Part shown: piece by piece, positions 1 through 6,495 of the stretch
Position numbering within the stretch: position 1 is the stretch's first letter
How the letters are laid out: the number at the start of each line of letters is the position of its first letter
The notes under the pieces: generated by a model
What the model was told of the DNA's origin: nothing
Database searches by the model: none
The model's input: the letters and a program-made list of their open reading frames with translations, nothing else
Translations under genes and position numbers: made by a program
Assembly: GCA_020849825.1 (NCBI GenBank)
Contig: JADZFP010000457.1
Span: 1-8,018 of the forward strand
Direction of reading: 5' to 3'
From: Saprospiraceae bacterium
GTDB taxonomy: Bacteria > Bacteroidota > Bacteroidia > Chitinophagales > Saprospiraceae
DNA length: 8,018 bases

Positions 1-1571
1 CAAAAATTTCTCCGGTTCTACTGAGGCTGACGCGCCTTGTCCGGTCGCTGACCCAGGCACAGAAGCGGGATTTTAAAAAATACGTGAAATTCTGGAGCGG
101 AAAAGGCGGGCGGAAATACCTGCGGCTTTTCGACGCCATGTGCGCATTTGTGCAGGCCGGTAAAAAGGAGGAGGAACTGCTGCACTACCTGCTGGTCCGG
201 AAAAAATTTGGTGAAAAACCCGCCGACCTGAGCGCTACCGCCCTTTACCTGTACAAAAAGATACTGGAAAGCATGCGCACCACACCCGAACATTCGCCGC
301 ACCTCTCCCGTCTGTACGCACTGATGCAGGATATCCTGTTTGTTTACCACAAAAACCTCCTCTCCGATTGCCTGCCGATGATCGATGAAGCGCGTCTGCT
401 GGCCAAAGCCCTCGACAAACCTGCGCTCGAGCTCGAACTGCTGTTCTGGGAGCGCCGGGCGCGGGCCAACGAGCGCCATCGTCACCGCGAGGAGTATTTT
501 CAGGGTCAACGCGACGAAGAACGCAGTCTGGAAGAGCGCATCATCCGGTTCAACCGCTACAACGCGCTGGCCTACGAACTGGCTTACCTGCTCTCGAGCC
601 GCGATACCGTGACCGAATCTGCCGCGACCGAAGTGTTGAATTTGTTGCCCGAGAACCGCGAAGGATTGCCCGCCGACGTGTCGCTGCGTCTCAAAGTTAG
701 GCTCGGGGCGGTTTTGACTTCTTTTTACGAACTCCAGCACACCCACGACAAGTATGCCGAAGGCAGTTTGCTGAAGATGGCCAATCTGGAAAAATCGCTC
801 TTTTTTCAACAGCAAATCCTGGATGCCTATCGCGCTGATCCCGTGTTTTTTGAAGAAGAACAGGCCCAATATACCATCGCACTTGAGGGCTACATCAACC
901 GTTGCCTTCGCCTGGGCAGGCTCGACGAGGTGGAGCGGCATATCGGCGCGATCACCGCGGAGAAAGACGGCTTTTTGTTTTGCCGTTCGGTGGCGTACGT
1001 GCAGTTGCTCCACCATATCCGGCAAAACGAGTTCAGGCAGGCCCGCGATTTTATCCAGCGGCATCAGTTGGCGGCGGCTTTGGAAAAGTACAAAAACCGC
1101 CTGCTGGAGTCCCGCCTGCTTGCCCTGCGGTTTACCTGCGGACAGGCATACTTCGGGCTCGACGATTTCGCGGGCGCGGGTGATTGGTTTGATCAGGTTG
1201 CCGGAATGCGCCCCGAGATTCGCTCGGACGTGGTATGGCTGGGCAAATTGCTGACGATCATCTGCCTGTACGAACAAAACGTATACCGCAAGGAAGAAAA
1301 CCCGGCGCGCCCGATCATCAATTTCGGTCGCGCCCTGCGGCGCGCGGGTTTGCTGACCGATTTTCTCGAAACGCTGCTCGAAGCGGTCACGCTGGTGTTC
1401 CGCAACCCGCGCGCGCTTACCCGCGACGGTCTGCCCGAATTGCTGACCGACCTGCACAAACACCTGGCACAGACGCCCGCCCTGCGGATGTACGGCATGG
1501 TGATGGCCTGGCTGGAAGCGAAACTGAACCGGAGCGGCGTGAGTGTCGAACTACGCAAATACAATGGTTAA
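1..1571 (+). CDS. Helical repeat (TPR-like) protein of unknown function, 5' end cut by window
   Basis: The frame is open from the first bases of the window (first complete codon at position 3) to a TAA at 1569-1571, giving about 522 residues. The GTG at 84 is probably internal. The upstream in-frame residues SLTQAQKRDFKKY, followed by KYLRLFDAM, look like the beginning of a Bacteroidota protein type that opens with 'SL(T/S)xxEKRxFK'. The true start is therefore probably only a few codons left of the window. The protein is almost entirely amphipathic helix, rich in Leu, Arg, Glu and Ala. Repeated helix pairs (for example around QARDFIQRHQL and AGDWFDQVAGM) resemble TPR-type scaffolds. I see no signal peptide, membrane segment, catalytic motif or DNA-binding motif. 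The function is unknown; a protein-protein interaction scaffold is inference. It is convergent with the porin and has no visible functional tie to it. Confidence is high that it is coding and low on function. Confidence 0.82.
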   Translation, partial: KISPVLLRLTRLVRSLTQAQKRDFKKYVKFWSGKGGRKYLRLFDAMCAFVQAGKKEEELLHYLLVRKKFGEKPADLSATALYLYKKILESMRTTPEHSPHLSRLYALMQDILFVYHKNLLSDCLPMIDEARLLAKALDKPALELELLFWERRARANERHRHREEYFQGQRDEERSLEERIIRFNRYNALAYELAYLLSSRDTVTESAATEVLNLLPENREGLPADVSLRLKVRLGAVLTSFYELQHTHDKYAEGSLLKMANLEKSLFFQQQILDAYRADPVFFEEEQAQYTIALEGYINRCLRLGRLDEVERHIGAITAEKDGFLFCRSVAYVQLLHHIRQNEFRQARDFIQRHQLAAALEKYKNRLLESRLLALRFTCGQAYFGLDDFAGAGDWFDQVAGMRPEIRSDVVWLGKLLTIICLYEQNVYRKEENPARPIINFGRALRRAGLLTDFLETLLEAVTLVFRNPRALTRDGLPELLTDLHKHLAQTPALRMYGMVMAWLEAKLNRSGVSVELRKYNG

Positions 1572-2809
1572 TAATTCGCCTGGAACTGCAGGCGTAAAAA
1601 ACGGCCGCTTTCGTCGTAGTTCACCTCCAGGTTCTGGTATTTTCGGTGGCTGATGGCATAGGCCACCGAAATCTCCACATTTTTGGACACCGGCCATTCA
1701 ATGCCGAATTCGGTTTCGCGAACCTGATAGTAGCGCGCATCCAGTTCGTGTTTTTTAGCCCCGTCGTACGCCTGGAGGCGCAAATAGGGCATGCATTTGA
1801 ATTTTTTTCCAAAATGCGTCAGGTAGCTGAATGTCACAAAACCGCCGTGCAAACTGCGAGTCTGGATGGAGTCGGTTGCGGCGTCGAAGCCCGGACTTTC
1901 GCCCCAGTTGTATTCTGCCAAAATACCGAATGGTTGGGGGTAGAGGACAAAAGAAGCGGCTACGCGGCGATCGATATAGGTTTGGTTTTTGCCGACTTTT
2001 ACACCGGCACTCAACTGATCCTTGGTCAGTGTGTATTTGCCAGTATAGGCCTGTATGCCCGGCTCGATAATCTGTCCGTTTTTAAATTGAAAAGGATAGG
2101 AAATGCGAGCTACTGCGTGCAGATTGTTGTTGTTCTCGGGTTTGTTTGTCCCCTGGCCGTTGTAAAAGCCGAAAGCGACGACGCCGTAGTCGCCCGACCC
2201 TTTCAGGCCCTCGTCCAACAACCGTTTGAAGCGGGCCCGTATCTTTTTCGGCGCATAATAACCGAACACGCCGAAATCCCGCTCATTGGGAGCACCGGAG
2301 TTGAGTGCGTCCGAGCGGTCGAACGGCAGTCGGTTGGAGCTCGACTGGGTATTCTCGAAGCCATACGGTACCTTGCTTTGCCCGACCCGAATGCGCCAGG
2401 CCTGATCGGCGTCGAAAGCCTGATCAAAATAGGCGTCGCGAACCTGAAGGAAATGTTTGTTGGTGGCGTTGGCATCGGCTGAATAGTCGAACTGAATGTA
2501 GGCAAAAAAGCGCAGATTCAGTTGGCCGCTGAAGATCAGGCGCGACCTGCGAAATGAAAAACCCTGATTTTGGCCGATCGAACGGTCGCATTGTTCGCAA
2601 CGCAGATCGGGATTGGTTTCCAGCAGGCGGTTGTAGCGAAATTGTGCATAGCCGCGCAAAGAGATCTTGTCGTACCATTTTGAAGAATGGCTGGCGGCGG
2701 GCACGGGCGTTTGTGGCTTGATCAACGAGTCAACCGGTGTTTGTGCATGCACAGACAGGCAAATACCGGACAAGGCCACAAGCGCCGCGAGGCGTTGCAG
2801 AGAAGTCAT
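1568..2809 (-). CDS. OprO/OprP-family outer-membrane porin, probably for phosphate
   Basis: This 413-residue protein opens with a signal peptide (MTSLQRLAALVALSGICLSVHA, predicted cut before Gln23), then a Pro-rich linker, then alternating strands typical of a beta-barrel. Family-like segments are RGYAQFRYN (52-60), RRSRLIFSGQL, YIQFDYSA, RVGQSKVPYGFENTQSSSNR, NERDFGVFGYYAPK, FGFYNGQG and the aromatic C-terminal strand LRLQFQANY. These match the phosphate-selective porin O/P family (PF07396) as I know it. A CxxC pair (Cys71, Cys74) lies between the first two strands. Its role would be passive entry of anions through the outer membrane. Phosphate specificity is inferred mainly from the PiT gene directly upstream, because many Bacteroidota members of this family have no tested substrate. 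The ATG at 2809 fits the signal peptide. No Shine-Dalgarno is visible, and a motif shared with the PiT leader abuts the start codon. The terminator after PiT suggests it has its own promoter. Confidence 0.87.
   Translation of the reverse strand: MTSLQRLAALVALSGICLSVHAQTPVDSLIKPQTPVPAASHSSKWYDKISLRGYAQFRYNRLLETNPDLRCEQCDRSIGQNQGFSFRRSRLIFSGQLNLRFFAYIQFDYSADANATNKHFLQVRDAYFDQAFDADQAWRIRVGQSKVPYGFENTQSSSNRLPFDRSDALNSGAPNERDFGVFGYYAPKKIRARFKRLLDEGLKGSGDYGVVAFGFYNGQGTNKPENNNNLHAVARISYPFQFKNGQIIEPGIQAYTGKYTLTKDQLSAGVKVGKNQTYIDRRVAASFVLYPQPFGILAEYNWGESPGFDAATDSIQTRSLHGGFVTFSYLTHFGKKFKCMPYLRLQAYDGAKKHELDARYYQVRETEFGIEWPVSKNVEISVAYAISHRKYQNLEVNYDESGRFLRLQFQANY
1577..1594. other. Small hairpin at the convergent gene ends
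   Basis: CGCCTG (1577-1582) and CAGGCG (1589-1594) form a perfect 6-bp stem with a 6-nt loop. It begins 5 nt after the stop of the plus-strand gene and lies inside the last codons of the porin. On the plus strand it is followed by TAAAAAAC rather than a T tract, so it is not a classical intrinsic terminator for the first gene. It may be a 3'-end structure or chance. Confidence 0.25.
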
Positions 2810-2836
2810 TAGTAGTTAAAACAGCAGGTTAGGAAA
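2810..2836 (-). promoter_or_regulatory. Two-block leader motif before the porin (copy A)
   Basis: Read on the minus strand, TTTCCTAACCT (2836-2826), 4 nt, then TTTTAACTACTA (2821-2810) runs straight into the porin ATG. Both blocks recur exactly before PiT (4357-4347 and 4330-4319), there separated by 16 nt. Repetition before two functionally linked genes, within non-coding sequence, argues for a regulatory or promoter role. It does not match the Bacteroidota promoter consensus (TTTG at -33, TAnnTTTG at -7) well, so whether it is a promoter core, an operator or a translation signal is open. Confidence 0.5.
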
Positions 2837-2898
2837 AAATCAAACAGAAAAGGAAAGGGCGAGGGGCGGGTTTAAACTACCCTTTGCAACCCCTCGCC
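2835..2898 (-). terminator. Intrinsic terminator of the PiT gene
   Basis: On the minus strand, 13 nt after the PiT stop, GGCGAGGGG (2898-2890) pairs perfectly with CCCCTCGCC (2866-2858). The 23-nt loop contains a second small stem (GGGT / ACCC, 2882-2879 with 2871-2868). A T-rich run follows down to about 2835 and ends in TTTTTT. A GC-rich stem plus T tract just after a stop codon is the standard intrinsic terminator layout. The loop is longer than usual, so partial read-through into the porin is possible. Confidence 0.72.
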
Positions 2899-2911
2899 AC
2901 TTCGGCTACGC

Positions 2912-4303
2912 TCAAACGAACAGCCTGAAAAGGAAGAAAAATATGGCAGACAGCAGCATCGTGACGGGCAGCGTGAGCAGCCATGCCAGCGCGATATTGA
3001 TAATCGTCTTTTTACGCAGGTTTTGTACACCGCCCTGCGCGACCATCGTGCCGGCTACCCCGGAAGAGAGCACGTGGGTCGTACTAACGGGCAAGCCAAA
3101 CCAGGAGCTCACGCCGATGGTAGCAGCGGCGCACAACTCGGCGCTCGCGCCCTGGGCGTAGGTCAGGTGGCTTTTGCCGATTTTTTCACCGATCGTGACA
3201 ACAATTCGTTTCCAGCCGATCATGGTGCCAACACCCAGGCAAAGGGAAATCAACAGCACGATCCAGGTTACCCGGAATTCGTAGGAATGCGCCAGGGTTT
3301 TTACCTCCGCTTTGACCACCTTGGCCGTTTCGCCGGTTATTACGCCTCCTTTGATAGAGCTTTCCAGGTTTTTGTTCAGGCCCTGGATATTCTTGCGGGC
3401 GGCAACCAGTTCCGTGCGGTCTTTGACGTCGGTTGTATCAAGTTGTGCCGCGAGTGCGCCGCTTTTGCCGGCCAATGCGATCAGGCTCTGACTGTTGTGG
3501 TCGCCATTGGCTGCCGCGGCATTCAGGGAGGCTTCGATGCGGCGGCTTGCACCGGCAAGGTCGCCCGGCGGGAGATGCGGGTTGAGGGCAAACTGCAACG
3601 GCAGGAAGCCCATCATGACCACCATCAGCAAGCCCACGCCCTTTTGACCGTCGTTGTTGCCGTGGAAATAACTGACGAGCGTACAGGTGCCGATCAGGAT
3701 GGCGCGTATCCAGGTAGGTGGCGCTTTTTTCTTGTGGGGCTCGTCGAAGATCATCTTGTTCTTCTTCATCGTTGCGCGCAAGATGAACATCAGCAGGATG
3801 GCCAGACTAAAACCGAAAAGTGGCGAAACCAGCAGCGACATACCGATTTCTTCTGCTTTTTTCCAGTTGACACCGGCGCCGCCATTGACCGTCCAGAAGG
3901 CAAAGCCACCGCCCAGCAACGAGCCGATCAGGGTGTGTGAACTCGAGCAGGGAATGCCAAAATACCAGGTGCCCAGGTTCCAGGCGATGGCTGAGATCAG
4001 GATCGAAAGCACCAGCGCGATGTTTTCACCCAGCGGGACCGATAACAGGTCGTTGACCGGCATGAGCTTAACGATCCCCATGGCGACGGCGATACCGCCC
4101 AGCATAGCGCCCAGAAAGTTCCAGATGCCGGCCCAGATGACGGCAAAAACCGGTGGAAGTGTTTTGGTGTAAATGACCGTAGCAACAGCGTTGGCTGTGT
4201 CGTGGAAGCCGTTGATTGCTTCAAAAAAGCATACCGCCAACAAACAGAAAACTAAGAGGAGAGAGGCATTGGTGGATAAATCCGCAATAAAGCCGAGTGC
4301 CAT
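2912..4303 (-). CDS. pit: PiT-family inorganic phosphate transporter
   Basis: This 463-residue inner-membrane protein belongs to the PiT family (PF01384), which imports phosphate (often as a metal-phosphate complex) driven by the proton or sodium gradient. Hallmarks of the two homologous halves are visible: NGFHDTANAVAT (31-42), GIPCSSSHTLIGSLLG (116-131), FHGNNDGQKGVG (213-224) and GLPVSTTHVLSSGVAGT (403-419). Roughly ten hydrophobic segments flank a hydrophilic, helix-prone central section of about 100 residues (about 238-340). Length is close to E. coli PitA (499 residues). The ATG at 4303 is chosen because the first membrane segment follows after about 12 residues. The coding strand just before it has CCTCCT, not a Shine-Dalgarno. 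A terminator follows the gene, and the porin lies 102 bp downstream on the same strand. No PhoU-like (DUF47) partner gene, a frequent neighbour of PiT, is present on either side. Confidence 0.96.
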   Translation of the reverse strand: MALGFIADLSTNASLLLVFCLLAVCFFEAINGFHDTANAVATVIYTKTLPPVFAVIWAGIWNFLGAMLGGIAVAMGIVKLMPVNDLLSVPLGENIALVLSILISAIAWNLGTWYFGIPCSSSHTLIGSLLGGGFAFWTVNGGAGVNWKKAEEIGMSLLVSPLFGFSLAILLMFILRATMKKNKMIFDEPHKKKAPPTWIRAILIGTCTLVSYFHGNNDGQKGVGLLMVVMMGFLPLQFALNPHLPPGDLAGASRRIEASLNAAAANGDHNSQSLIALAGKSGALAAQLDTTDVKDRTELVAARKNIQGLNKNLESSIKGGVITGETAKVVKAEVKTLAHSYEFRVTWIVLLISLCLGVGTMIGWKRIVVTIGEKIGKSHLTYAQGASAELCAAATIGVSSWFGLPVSTTHVLSSGVAGTMVAQGGVQNLRKKTIINIALAWLLTLPVTMLLSAIFFFLFRLFV

Positions 4304-4318
4304 ACCAGGAGGGCATTT

Positions 4319-4357
4319 TAGTAGTTAAAATGAAGAATACAAACAAAGGTTAGGAAA
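4319..4357 (-). promoter_or_regulatory. Two-block leader motif before PiT (copy B)
   Basis: Minus-strand TTTCCTAACCT (4357-4347) and TTTTAACTACTA (4330-4319) are identical to the blocks before the porin. Here they are 16 nt apart, and the second block ends 15 nt before the PiT ATG. In this copy the first block continues as TAACCTTTG (4352-4344), close to the Bacteroidota -7 element TAnnTTTG but with a 3-nt instead of 2-nt spacer. A matching -33 TTTG is not obvious. Confidence 0.5.
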
Positions 4358-4380
4358 CTGGGGGCGAAAGTAGGTCTAAG

Positions 4381-4397
4381 ACCAAATTTCATTTGGT
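4381..4397. promoter_or_regulatory. Perfect inverted repeat upstream of PiT, candidate operator
   Basis: ACCAAAT (4381-4387), TTC, ATTTGGT (4391-4397) is a perfect 7-bp inverted repeat with a 3-bp centre. It lies between the kinase stop and the PiT leader motif, 78 bp before the PiT ATG. It has no T tract on either strand, so an operator-type site is more likely than a terminator. No binding protein can be named. Confidence 0.35.
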
Positions 4398-4402
4398 TGG
4401 CC

Positions 4403-4421
4403 ATATTAAGTTAATGTTAAG
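4403..4421 (-). promoter_or_regulatory. 11-bp-period direct repeat, Pho-box-like
   Basis: On the minus strand CTTAACAT (4421-4414), 3 nt, CTTAATAT (4410-4403) is a direct repeat matching at 7 of 8 positions with an 11-bp period, ending about 100 bp before the PiT ATG. Response regulators of the PhoB/OmpR family usually bind such direct repeats. Known Pho boxes of cyanobacteria (CTTAACCT-type) and Bacillus (TTAACA-type) are similar in sequence. I do not know a validated Pho box for Bacteroidota, and the region is AT-rich, so this is a hypothesis. Confidence 0.33.
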
Positions 4422-4445
4422 TTTGCCTTTGTGCCGCGCTCCGCC

Positions 4446-6350
4446 TCAGTTTTCCTCTTCCAAAACGGGCAACAACACCTCTACCCGGGTTCCGCTGTTA
4501 GGGTTGTCCACTTCGTCGGCCAGGTCGGTAATCCGGATAAACTGGGTCGCGGGCGTTTTGCGCAGTTGGTGCAACAACGTAAGGCGATCGCGCGTAATTT
4601 CCAGTCCGCGGGAGCGATGCGACTGAAATTCGGGGGTTTTCAGTTGTTTTTCCCTGCCTTTATTATAGCCTACGCCATCGTCTTCGATACTGCACAGCAC
4701 AATATTCTCGTCGTCGGTCAGGTGAAATTCGATGCGCAGTTTGCCCTCTTTTTTGGGGCGCAGCCCGTGTTCGATCGCGTTTTCGACAAAAGGTTGCACG
4801 ATCATGGTCGGGATACAGAGGTCGTCGGGGTCGGCGCCGGGCGGGGGTACGATGCGGAAATCGAGCTTGCTGTCGAAGCGGAGCTTGCGGTTCAGTTCGA
4901 GGTAGCGGTTGAGGAATTCGATTTCCTGCGCCAGGGTGACCACTTCCACGGCAGAGTATTCGAGCGTTTGCCGCATCAGTTTGGCGAAGCGGGCGAGATA
5001 GGTTTCGGCTTCGTTGTTGCGCCCCGACGTAATAAAGCCCTGGATGGCGTTGAGCGCATTGAACAAAAAGTGCGGGTTCATCTGCGCGCGCAGGGCCCGG
5101 CTTTGCAGGCCGGTGACGCGCAAACGGGCCATTTGGGCTTCCTGCCGGCTGCGTTCCAGTTCGTAACGGGCCTCCAGTTCCTGGCGTTCGCGGTCGCGGA
5201 GTTCGTGAAAATGTTTTTCGGCCAGTTCGGTGGCGGTGTGCTGCCAGCGGAAGGCTTCGGCAAAGTCTTCTTTTTGTGCGCTCACGGCGGCTAGGGCCTG
5301 GGCTACCTGCTTGAGATGGTGCAGGTCGTGGCCTTTTTCTCCAAGTTCAAATGCCTTGAGCAGGTGACGTTCGGCATCTTCATGATTGCCGATGCGAAGC
5401 AACAGTTCGGCGCGCCAGCTTTCAATCCGGGAGAGGTTGGTAAAGTCGGCCGGTTTCCCCGGCGATTCGATCTGGCGTGCGGCTTCGTCGAACAAAGCCC
5501 AAACTGCCGAGGCAGGTTTGTTTTCCAAAAAAGCGAGGATGCCGAGGTTGGCCAGTGCGTGTGATTTTGCCTCCAGATCGCCTTCTCCGGCAAATTTTGC
5601 CACGTTTTCAAAACACAGGCGCGCTTCCGACAAGTCATTTTGGGCCAGTGCAGCCCGGCCGGCATTCAGGTAGTGCCAGGCCAGGCGCGGGCGAAGGCCG
5701 TGTTCTTCCACGATGGGCAGTACGCGCCGGTAGGCATCGAGGCTTTTATCTTTTTCGTCGAGCCGTTCGTACAAATCGCCCAGACCACCGGTTACCAGGG
5801 CAAGCATGTAATAATCGGGCAATTGTGCATTGTCGTCGAGGCCCAGGAGGGTCTTCTCCGATTCCAGCAGGGCGTCGAGCGCCTTGCGCAGATTGCCCAG
5901 GTGCAGGTGCAGAAACCCTTCGCGACAAGCAACTTGGGCGTGCAGGCGTGCCGATTCGATGCCCTGCAGGTGGTGCCGGGCGCGGTCGAGACATTCCTGC
6001 ACGGCCGGCCAGTCGCGCCGGTTGAGCAGCGGGGCGGCCGCTTCGAGCCAGGCTTCGGCCAGTGGAAGCGGATCGTTGCGCTGTTCGAGCAGGGCGATCA
6101 GTTGCCGGGCATGTTCAAGGGCGGCATCGAAGCGATTCCACTGATTTTCGAGGAATGCGCCGTAGCGGTGATAACTGAGTTGTATGTCGAGGGGAAGGTC
6201 GGTCGTGACTTGTCCTGATAGTTCCTGAAGTACCTGCCGGGCCTTTTCAAAATCCGTAAATGCCCAATGCCCCAGACTGTGGCACAGCTGGCGCAGGTGT
6301 TGCAAACGCTCGGGTGAAAGCGCTGATTCGGCGACGGATGCTTTGGGCAT
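4446..6350 (-). CDS. Cytoplasmic TPR sensor histidine kinase, LytS/YehU type
   Basis: From the ATG at 6350 the protein has 634 residues. Residues about 10-375 are helical TPR-like repeats (for example GGLGDLYERLDEKDKSLDAY and HALANLGILAFLENKPASA). A charged coiled coil (about 375-420) leads to the His_kinase domain (PF06580), with phospho-acceptor His427 in QMNPHFLFNALN. The ATPase part shows the N box VQPFVENAIEHG (518-529), the G box EDDGVG (556-561), SRGLEITRDRL (580-590) and GTRVEVLLP near the C-terminus. No membrane segment separates TPRs from kinase, so sensing is probably cytoplasmic, perhaps through a bound partner. Relatives usually phosphorylate a LytTR-type response regulator, but none is in the window. 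The start is uncertain: the frame runs back to an ATG at 6389 and a GTG at 6479. The extra 43 codons are AT-richer at third positions and less gene-like, so 6350 is preferred. PiT lies 142 bp downstream. Confidence 0.9.
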   Translation of the reverse strand: MPKASVAESALSPERLQHLRQLCHSLGHWAFTDFEKARQVLQELSGQVTTDLPLDIQLSYHRYGAFLENQWNRFDAALEHARQLIALLEQRNDPLPLAEAWLEAAAPLLNRRDWPAVQECLDRARHHLQGIESARLHAQVACREGFLHLHLGNLRKALDALLESEKTLLGLDDNAQLPDYYMLALVTGGLGDLYERLDEKDKSLDAYRRVLPIVEEHGLRPRLAWHYLNAGRAALAQNDLSEARLCFENVAKFAGEGDLEAKSHALANLGILAFLENKPASAVWALFDEAARQIESPGKPADFTNLSRIESWRAELLLRIGNHEDAERHLLKAFELGEKGHDLHHLKQVAQALAAVSAQKEDFAEAFRWQHTATELAEKHFHELRDRERQELEARYELERSRQEAQMARLRVTGLQSRALRAQMNPHFLFNALNAIQGFITSGRNNEAETYLARFAKLMRQTLEYSAVEVVTLAQEIEFLNRYLELNRKLRFDSKLDFRIVPPPGADPDDLCIPTMIVQPFVENAIEHGLRPKKEGKLRIEFHLTDDENIVLCSIEDDGVGYNKGREKQLKTPEFQSHRSRGLEITRDRLTLLHQLRKTPATQFIRITDLADEVDNPNSGTRVEVLLPVLEEEN

Positions 6351-6495
6351 AATACGACGGCGCCGAGGGCGGGGTGGAACAGACAACATGAGGATGAGGG
6401 GGAAGGATTGGGTTGGCCAGGCAACCAAAGATGCTGCAAGATATGCAAACCCACCGAAAAACGAATGTTTTCTCAGCACTCATCACTCCGCACTA

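Noticed and set aside
18..1463. Long open frame (481 codons) on the minus strand opposite the first gene
   Set aside because: It is antisense to a clear helical protein. Its translation is a Gln/Val/Phe-rich mix without domain logic, and it arises from the codon bias of the true gene.
1646..2482. 278-codon plus-strand frame opposite the porin
   Set aside because: Shadow of the porin, which has a signal peptide and family motifs. The plus-strand product has neither.
3023..3940. 305-codon plus-strand frame opposite PiT
   Set aside because: Antisense to a transporter with unmistakable motifs; the translation is low-complexity and unlike any protein I recognise.
4304..4313. CCTCCT just upstream of the PiT start
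   Set aside because: On the coding strand this is the anti-Shine-Dalgarno sequence, not a ribosome binding site, and starts in this phylum often lack one.
4431..5294. 287-codon plus-strand frame opposite the kinase domain
   Set aside because: Lies opposite the conserved H, N and G boxes. Its openness follows from GC-biased third positions of the kinase gene.
6358..6367. CGGCGCCG palindrome near the kinase start
   Set aside because: It falls in a GC-rich run that reads as arginine codons in the extended frame; too short to call a site.
6247..6486. Small minus-strand frame starting ATGATGAGTGCTGAG between kup and the kinase
   Set aside because: It overlaps the kinase frame heavily, is Ser/Pro/Arg-rich without a recognisable fold, and fits the gap only by chance.
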